The position numbers and the translations under genes are program-made. Of a stretch of DNA of 64,000 nucleotides, positions 58,975 to 64,000 are shown one piece after another. The stretch's first letter is position 1; every line of letters begins with the position of its first letter. The notes beneath the pieces are model-generated. The model ran no database searches and was not told the DNA's origin. It worked only from the letters and a program-made list of their open reading frames with translations. Origin of the DNA: CAXBCP01 sp047638395 (GTDB lineage: Bacteria; Pseudomonadota; Alphaproteobacteria; MPNO01; UBA830); assembly GCA_047638395.1 (NCBI GenBank), contig JBLIMV010000006.1:1-64000 (forward strand), given 5' to 3'.

Positions 58975-59868
58975 TTAAGGCCTTACCGCCTTGTGCAACA
59001 AGCCGCCGATCACAATCATCCGGCAAATCGCCGGCGGGAAGATTTCAATCGTCTGCAATAATGTTTCGCGCGTCGCCGCATCCGGCAGCACGGCACCGTG
59101 TTCCGGTCGATCCAGCTGCGCGAATATATCCTGTGCGATCTCATCCGCCAGAGCCGATATGCGGGCAACCTGTCCTTCGATCACGCCCTCTTTGGCCAGC
59201 GGTTCGAGCCAATCGGCGAGCGCCGTCAGCAATGCCGGCCATGCCGTAAAATGTCGGAACAGCGATGGGACAAGTCCGCGATCCTGACCAGTGGTGAGCC
59301 TGGCAAGCCGGTAGAGGCTATCCATCGTTGCCGGGGGCAAGCCATCAAGCGGCGCCATCGGAAGAAGTACCGAGAGTTCACCCGGGGTCACCTCCCCCGT
59401 GATTTTAGTGCCTGTGGTTTTACTAACTGGGGCCCGCCACAATGCGGGCCGACCAGCCTCCAGCGCCATCGCGATAACACGAAGACTAAGTGCATTCATC
59501 GGGTTCGCGCGATTATACGCGCTGAGCGTTTCGACAACCCGATTTCCCTCCTCTTCCGACAACCCGGCCTGATCGAAGGAAACACGGCTCGTTACCGACG
59601 TATCGCCGACCAACCCGAGGAGCCCAGATTGCTCGGCGAAAACCCCATTCTCAAAGGATGGACCAACCGTACTCCAGGCCCATTCAAGAGCACCGGGGAC
59701 GGTCGCCAGATGCCGGTACACCAGATTGACCAGCTTTACACCAAGGGCAGACTCGATCGCCGCGTAGACATTCTTAATATTGCCGGTCGCGTTCTCTGCC
59801 GCGATTTCATCGAGTACCGGTATGTTCTGAGGGGACGTAATGCGCGAATTCCTTCCAGTCCGAATCAA
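58975..59868 (-). CDS. DehI-family (group I 2-haloacid dehalogenase-like) protein
   Basis: 297 aa, all-helical. The segments ALGVKLVNLVYRHLATVPGALEWAW and LSAYNRANPMNALSLRVIAMAL follow the pattern of Pseudomonas DehI, which removes halide from D- and L-2-haloalkanoic acids by direct water attack. The match is from memory and moderate; many homologues have no tested activity. It sits 30 nt upstream of the DUF924 gene on the same strand. Confidence 0.65.
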   Translation of the reverse strand: MIRTGRNSRITSPQNIPVLDEIAAENATGNIKNVYAAIESALGVKLVNLVYRHLATVPGALEWAWSTVGPSFENGVFAEQSGLLGLVGDTSVTSRVSFDQAGLSEEEGNRVVETLSAYNRANPMNALSLRVIAMALEAGRPALWRAPVSKTTGTKITGEVTPGELSVLLPMAPLDGLPPATMDSLYRLARLTTGQDRGLVPSLFRHFTAWPALLTALADWLEPLAKEGVIEGQVARISALADEIAQDIFAQLDRPEHGAVLPDAATRETLLQTIEIFPPAICRMIVIGGLLHKAVRP

Positions 59869-59957
59869 TGCCTTTTCAAGGCCGGTTTTTACATCTTCGT
59901 TAATAAAATCTTTAAAGGCGACACGTTACTCTCCGCCGCAATTATTGGCTGTAACAG

Positions 59958-60722
59958 GTGTATACCGTCTTGGAGGGAAGTTTAACATTCGACGTGCTCG
60001 TCTTGTCAGGCAAATCGCAATGGACCAGCATTTCACGCTGGCCCAATGCAACGAGTGCCCAGAATGAGGCGCGCAAACTGGTCGCCACCAAAAAACACCT
60101 GGGCGTGAAAGTCTCGCAGGAAACCTTTGATCACGACGACAACCAGTTCAAGGAAAAGACGCTTTTCAAACACCTGAAAAGCGACAAGAAACCCAGCGCA
60201 CAGGCATCAGAATCAGCAACAGGATCGGCGTCCGAATTCTCGGTCGCGGGGGATGACGAATTCGATGAATTCGATGAGTTCGACGATTTTGATGATTACG
60301 ACGACGGAACCGACTGGGTGGTCCCGGTCTTCGGGATATTCACCGCATTAGCTGTCATCGTCGGCATGGGGATTTTCTTTTTCGACGGTAAAATCGACGT
60401 CGGTAACAACGAAAAGTCGGAATACTTCGTCTTTGCCTTGCCCGCCGTCATAACCAACATATCAAGTGGCGGCGAGAATTTCTCAGTCAGAATCGATCTG
60501 CAACTGGAACTCGACGGGGCCCAGGATGCAAAAGCGGTCGAGTTGGCCCTCGCGCAGATTATGGAATCCGCAATTATTGAAATTCAGGAGACCGACGCTG
60601 GCGACCTTCAAAGGAGTGAGAAACTGCAGTTACTCCGCGCCCAGCTCAAACAAAAAATACAGGACGCCATGGGGGAAACGAACCTCAATGGCGTCCTGTT
60701 TAATAGTATTCAGGTGTTCTAG
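59958..60722 (+). CDS. FliL-like single-pass membrane protein with unusual N-terminal domain
   Basis: 254 aa from the GTG at 59958; a ggaggg lies inside this start region, so a GTG at 59994 is a possible true start. Residues ~11-75 form a small domain (FDVLVLSGKSQW...ARKLVATKKHLGVKVSQETF) that I do not recognise. An acidic repeat (DDEFDEFDEFDDFDDYDDG, ~99-117) precedes one membrane segment (~119-141). The C-terminal ~100 residues match the FliL periplasmic pattern (FVFALPAVITNIS, LQLELDGAQDAKAVELA, LQRSEKLQLLRAQLKQKI, VLFNSIQVF). FliL modulates flagellar motor torque, but no flagellar gene is nearby. Confidence 0.6.
   Translation: MYTVLEGSLTFDVLVLSGKSQWTSISRWPNATSAQNEARKLVATKKHLGVKVSQETFDHDDNQFKEKTLFKHLKSDKKPSAQASESATGSASEFSVAGDDEFDEFDEFDDFDDYDDGTDWVVPVFGIFTALAVIVGMGIFFFDGKIDVGNNEKSEYFVFALPAVITNISSGGENFSVRIDLQLELDGAQDAKAVELALAQIMESAIIEIQETDAGDLQRSEKLQLLRAQLKQKIQDAMGETNLNGVLFNSIQVF
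60659..60699. repeat. 12-bp perfect inverted repeat in the FliL-like 3' end
   Basis: ACAGGACGCCAT (60659-60670) and ATGGCGTCCTGT (60688-60699), 17-nt loop, inside codons ~235-247 and followed by TTAATAG. It lies ~25 nt before the stop and near the convergent ABC gene, so it may serve as a 3' end structure for both. Confidence 0.7.
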
Positions 60723-60731
60723 CGAAAAACC

Positions 60732-61730
60732 TTATTTCGCCGGGAACTTCACCGCCGAATTCAGGAACGTATTGCTGTACGCGCCTTTGATATCGAACGG
60801 CTTCTCCAGATTGAAATAGGTCTCGACCATCTTGTAGTCGCTGGCCATCCGGGTGTCGTCAAAATGCCCGAGCGCGACCGTGCGTGATGTCGCATCGTTC
60901 ATCAGTTCGGTAACGAGGTTCCAGTTTTTCATCGAAGATGCCGTCTTCAGGCCGGAGTTCGCGGCAACCAGTGCATCAATGCACGGCACCGGCGTTCTGA
61001 CACAATCGGCATAGGCCTGCTGCGTGATCTTCACGAACTTGCCGACCGTTTCCCCGTTTGCCGCCAGGTATTTGCCGTTGGCGATAATCGAGTTGCCATA
61101 GGGATTGATGCCGTGATCGCGCCACGGCAGGAAGCCCATATCGTCACCCAGCACCTTCTGGAAGATGAAGTGGATGTTGTAGAACGAAGTGGTGACATCG
61201 ATATTCTTCGATTTCAGCGCCGCGATCTTGGCATTCGGCGCAATATTGACCCAGCGAACCGATTTCGGATCGACACCGGTTGCAGCCGCGAGGGCCGGCC
61301 ACATCTTCCGCGCCGCATCCCATGCCGGGTTGCCGATTTTCCTGCCGGCAAAATCCTTGATGCTTTTGATACCCGAGCTTTTCAGCCAGTACATGCCATA
61401 GGGTGAATTGGCGTAGATATTCATGACCCCGACCAGGTCGGCGCCCTTACCTTTCGTCACAAGCGCTGTGCCGAGATCGGCGATACCAAGCTGATTTTTG
61501 CCGATACCAACGCGCTGGGATGAAAGAGTGGAGCCCTTGCCCTGCTCGATCGTCAGATCGATGCCGGCCTTTTCGTATAGGCCACGCGCTTTTGCCCAGT
61601 AGACCGGCGCATGGTCGCCGCCGGCGACCCAGTTGAGAATAAAGTTTATCTTTTCCGCGCTCTGGGCGGGTACCGCTGCAAATGCAACTGACGCCGCCGC
61701 AACGGACGCGAGCAGGTGTTTCCTAATCAT
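60732..61730 (-). CDS. ABC transporter substrate-binding protein, NMT1/THI5-like
   Basis: 332 aa. A signal peptide ends near VPAQSA. The mature protein opens with KINFILNWVAGGDHAPVYWAKARGLYEKAGIDLTIEQGKGS, the classic NMT1/THI5/SsuA pattern for thiamine-precursor, sulfonate or nitrile-type binding proteins, and continues with FAGRKIGNPAWDAARKMWP. The ligand cannot be assigned. It is divergent from the permease and ATPase genes with which it forms the importer; four Cys/Pro-rich residues around CVRTPVPC could form a disulfide. Confidence 0.9.
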   Translation of the reverse strand: MIRKHLLASVAAASVAFAAVPAQSAEKINFILNWVAGGDHAPVYWAKARGLYEKAGIDLTIEQGKGSTLSSQRVGIGKNQLGIADLGTALVTKGKGADLVGVMNIYANSPYGMYWLKSSGIKSIKDFAGRKIGNPAWDAARKMWPALAAATGVDPKSVRWVNIAPNAKIAALKSKNIDVTTSFYNIHFIFQKVLGDDMGFLPWRDHGINPYGNSIIANGKYLAANGETVGKFVKITQQAYADCVRTPVPCIDALVAANSGLKTASSMKNWNLVTELMNDATSRTVALGHFDDTRMASDYKMVETYFNLEKPFDIKGAYSNTFLNSAVKFPAK

Positions 61731-61846
61731 CGATGTTCTCCCCTATTCGATTGAATTTTTAACAATGGATTCTAATGCGGGAGCTCGGCTCTCAGCCGTT
61801 TCTATTGGTTTTATGCCTCTTGCCGCCGCGCCACGCCTAGCGTAAG

Positions 61847-61860
61847 TAACTATACAGTTA
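61847..61860. promoter_or_regulatory. possible operator in the divergent importer promoter region
   Basis: The palindrome TAACT-ATAC-AGTTA lies in the 230-bp space between the binding-protein gene and the permease gene. This is the only clear symmetry there, and it may be the site of an unknown regulator controlling both directions. Confidence 0.4.
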
Positions 61861-61960
61861 TTTCAGGCTAGGACTCGGCATCCGGCCTGTCAATAAATCT
61901 TCTCGCGGCGCACGGCCTGTCGGCCTCGCTCGGCGAGGCGGAACACCCGATGGGGGTCAG

Positions 61961-62722
61961 ATGGCGATACTGAATTTCTTCCGGCGATACTGGATTGCTG
62001 CGGCCGCGCATCTCGCGGTAATCGTCGCCTGGCAGTTATTCGTGCAGCTGGGCGAAATTGAGTCCTACATTATGCCATCGCCGCTCGCGACGATTATGAC
62101 GCTGCGCGACGACAACGCCTGGGTCCACAATACGCTTTTTACCGCCGGAGAAATTTTCGGTGGGTATTTCTGCGCCGTGGTTTTCGGCGTCGGCATGGCA
62201 CTTCTTTTCTCCTGGTCGAAGCTATTGGACTCGGCCCTGATGCCGCTTCTGATCAGCCTGAACATGATTCCAAAAGTAGCACTCGGCCCAATCTTCATCG
62301 TCTGGTTCTCCTATGGCATGGGCTCGAACATTCTGATGGCCTTCGCGATCAGCTTTCTGCCGATCCTGATCACAACCTCGCGCGGCCTGCAGGAAGTCGA
62401 GCCGGACCTGATCGACCTCGTGCGCGTGCTCCGGGCCTCGCGCTGGCAGGTATTCACCAAGATCCAGCTGCCCGGTTCCCTGCCTTTCATATTTTCGGGC
62501 ATGAAAGTCGCTGTCGTTCTCGCCGTTGCAGGCGCGATCGTCGGCGAGTTCATCGCATCCGAAGAAGGGCTCGGGTATCTGATGATGCAGCGCCAGGTCG
62601 AACTCGACACCGCGTCCATGTTCATGGCCGTTCTGCTAATTACAATGATCGGGTCTATCCTGTACGGGCTTGTCATATCGCTGGAGAAAATAATGGTGCC
62701 CCGGGACGCGCGGCTCGGATGA
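61961..62722 (+). CDS. ABC transporter permease (SsuC/TauC/ThiX-like)
   Basis: 253 aa, six membrane segments. The cytoplasmic EAA loop reads EVEPDLIDLVRVLRASRWQVFTKIQLPGSLPFIFSGMKVAV, as in sulfonate/nitrate/thiamine-precursor importers. It begins MAILNFFRRYWIAAAAHLAVIVAWQLFV. The ATPase starts 10 nt later. Confidence 0.93.
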   Translation: MAILNFFRRYWIAAAAHLAVIVAWQLFVQLGEIESYIMPSPLATIMTLRDDNAWVHNTLFTAGEIFGGYFCAVVFGVGMALLFSWSKLLDSALMPLLISLNMIPKVALGPIFIVWFSYGMGSNILMAFAISFLPILITTSRGLQEVEPDLIDLVRVLRASRWQVFTKIQLPGSLPFIFSGMKVAVVLAVAGAIVGEFIASEEGLGYLMMQRQVELDTASMFMAVLLITMIGSILYGLVISLEKIMVPRDARLG

Positions 62723-62732
62723 GGTACGACCG

Positions 62733-63500
62733 ATGAACGACCCATTTATCCGCCTCTCCGGCGTCCGCAAGGAATTCGAGACCCGCGGCGAAACGTTTCT
62801 CGCGGTCTCCGACGTCACCTTCGATGTGACGGAAGGAGAGCTCGTCGCCCTCGTCGGGCCGTCAGGCTGCGGCAAGACCACCGTCCTGAAAATGATCGCC
62901 GGCCTGCACGACCATTCCGGCGGCGAGATGCTGATCGGCGGCACGGACGGTGCGGGCTTTAGCGCCGACAAGGATATCGGCATGGTGTTTCAGCAACCCC
63001 TGCTGTTGAAATGGCGCAAGGTGCTGGAGAACGTTTTGTTGCCGGCCGAAATTCTCGGCCTCCCCATGCGCGAAGCACGCGACCGGGCCAAGGATCTGCT
63101 GGCACTAGTGGGACTAACCGGTTTCGAGGGCAGCTATCCGTATGAGCTATCCGGCGGGATGCAGCAGCGCGCCGCCATCGCCCGGTCACTGGTACATGAC
63201 CCGAAGGTCGTGCTGATGGACGAGCCCTTCGGCGCGCTCGACGCGCTGACGCGCGAAAGCATGAATATCGAATTGCTGCGCATCTGGTCGGAGAGCAAAA
63301 AGACAATCCTGTTCGTCACCCACGGCATTCAGGAAGCCGTGTTTCTCGGCAGCCGGGTGATCGTTCTGACGTCGAGCCCGGCGCGTATGGCCGGTGATAT
63401 CTCTGTCGAGCTACCTTATCCGCGGAAGCTGGAGATCAAAACACACGAGGATTTTGGCGCCTATACGCGCCAGATTTATGGCCTCCTCGGCATGGCCTGA
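62733..63500 (+). CDS. ABC transporter ATPase (SsuB/TauB-like)
   Basis: 255 aa. Walker A is GPSGCGKTTVLKM, the Q-loop is VFQQPLLLKWRKVLENV, the signature is ELSGGMQQRAAIARSL, Walker B is VLMDEPFGALDALTRE, and the switch His is VTHGIQEAVFL. It energises the permease and NMT1-type binding protein. It ends just before an 11-copy CTGC repeat. Confidence 0.94.
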   Translation: MNDPFIRLSGVRKEFETRGETFLAVSDVTFDVTEGELVALVGPSGCGKTTVLKMIAGLHDHSGGEMLIGGTDGAGFSADKDIGMVFQQPLLLKWRKVLENVLLPAEILGLPMREARDRAKDLLALVGLTGFEGSYPYELSGGMQQRAAIARSLVHDPKVVLMDEPFGALDALTRESMNIELLRIWSESKKTILFVTHGIQEAVFLGSRVIVLTSSPARMAGDISVELPYPRKLEIKTHEDFGAYTRQIYGLLGMA

Positions 63501-63503
63501 CAG

Positions 63504-63548
<45 letters not shown>

Positions 63549-63568
63549 AACCCCACAGCCGGCCGGTC

Positions 63569-64000
63569 TTACGCGACGGCAGCGCTTTCCCGACCCAGAT
63601 ACAGATCCCGCCCTGCGTTCAGCACGCCGATCTTGCGGTCCGCGATATAGCGTTTGTGATTCCACAAACCGCAATCGGGATGGATATAGGTCACGCGGCC
63701 TTCGCCCATGATGCTTTCGGCCCGCTCGATCAGGCGGGCAATATCGTCGGGCGATTCCGTCATCGTGCGTTTTACATCGACCACGCCGAGCCCCATGCCG
63801 ATTTCCGGGCGAAGTTCCTTAAACGCGACCAGATCCTCGGCCGGGCGATGCGCACATTCCATCACAATATGATCGACATGCAGCGCGTTCAGATAGTCCA
63901 TCAGGCGCCCCCAGGAGCCATCCTGCGGCTGCTGGCCGGCATAGTTGCCAAAGCACAGATGCACGGCCGGAATACCCGGCACGGCATCAAGCACCTTGTT
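63569..64000 (-). CDS. MetE-like (cobalamin-independent methionine synthase C-terminal family) protein, 5' end outside window
   Basis: The last ~143 codons are visible and the frame is open to the window edge. Motifs fit the C-terminal zinc/homocysteine half of the MetE family: HIVMECAHRPAEDLVAFKEL (the His/Cys region), MGLGVVDVKRTMTESPDDIARLIERA, and YIHPDCGLWNHKRYIADRKIGVLNAG with the zinc-ligand Cys. The short family members (~340 aa) act as corrinoid- or thiol-methyl transferases of unknown substrate; full MetE is ~760 aa, and the total length here cannot be seen. Confidence 0.85.
   Translation of the reverse strand, partial: NKVLDAVPGIPAVHLCFGNYAGQQPQDGSWGRLMDYLNALHVDHIVMECAHRPAEDLVAFKELRPEIGMGLGVVDVKRTMTESPDDIARLIERAESIMGEGRVTYIHPDCGLWNHKRYIADRKIGVLNAGRDLYLGRESAAVA

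Overview
The window reads as chromosomal DNA of a free-living, aerobic, Gram-negative alphaproteobacterium, probably Rhodospirillales-like (the order is an inference). The signs are: a LexA-type operator of the alphaproteobacterial form GAAC-N7-GAAC in front of an imuA-imuB-dnaE2 mutagenesis cassette; a ribF-ileS-lspA operon followed by a DUF3035 (BamF-type) lipoprotein; a short glucose-6-phosphate isomerase; and dense, GC-rich coding with many ATGA/GTGA overlaps. I see no rRNA, tRNA, CRISPR array, prophage or intact insertion sequence.

Layout. 0-2.6 kb: a protein tail cut by the window edge, a Rieske oxygenase and a small membrane methyltransferase. 2.7-5.7 kb: a Cpx-like circuit, with a Spy/CpxP-like periplasmic protein divergent from an OmpR-type regulator and sensor kinase, and GTAAC-N5-GTAAC boxes between them. 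5.8-9.1 kb: two tandem UbiD-family decarboxylases. 9.1-14.4 kb: tadA, then a TPR protein, a glycosyltransferase, a class-I amidotransferase-like hydrolase, rluB and rsmD. 14.5-16.7 kb: a GFA-family protein, a strongly structured probable non-coding RNA ending in an intrinsic terminator, and a MATE efflux pump. 16.7-27.8 kb: a long minus-strand block ribF-ileS-lspA-bamF-M16-M16-pgi-mutL. 27.9-32.5 kb: MaoC hydratase, small DUF protein, diguanylate cyclase, SAM hydrolase, TauE-like carrier and a bacterial voltage-gated sodium channel. 32.6-39.2 kb: SOS-controlled imuA-imuB-X-dnaE2, where X is a degenerate REP-associated-transposase-like protein. 39.2-42.4 kb: a proline-rich repeat protein coupled to a two-partner-secretion transporter gene interrupted by one in-frame amber codon. 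42.5-48.0 kb: a minus-strand operon of ornithine-cyclodeaminase-like enzyme, three tandem TauE/SafE carriers, VOC protein, DyP peroxidase and AhpD-like protein. 48.2-51.7 kb: an Mla lipid-transport operon. 51.7-56.4 kb: a Gld-type ABC exporter operon with a DUF4340 protein. 56.6-57.2 kb: a small heat-shock gene with an RpoH-type promoter and a ROSE-like thermometer leader. 57.2-60.7 kb: an FAD oxidoreductase, DUF924, a DehI-like protein and a FliL-like membrane protein. 60.7-63.5 kb: an NMT1-type ABC importer. The right edge cuts a MetE-like protein.

The most unusual points are the inactivated transposase-like gene inside the SOS mutasome operon, the structured RNA in front of the MATE gene, the amber-split TpsB with its coupled repeat protein, the Cpx-like circuit, and short-period tandem repeats at several loci (15 bp in the sensor kinase, the MutL linker and an M16 leader; 24 bp in ImuA; 4 bp x 11 between two genes).
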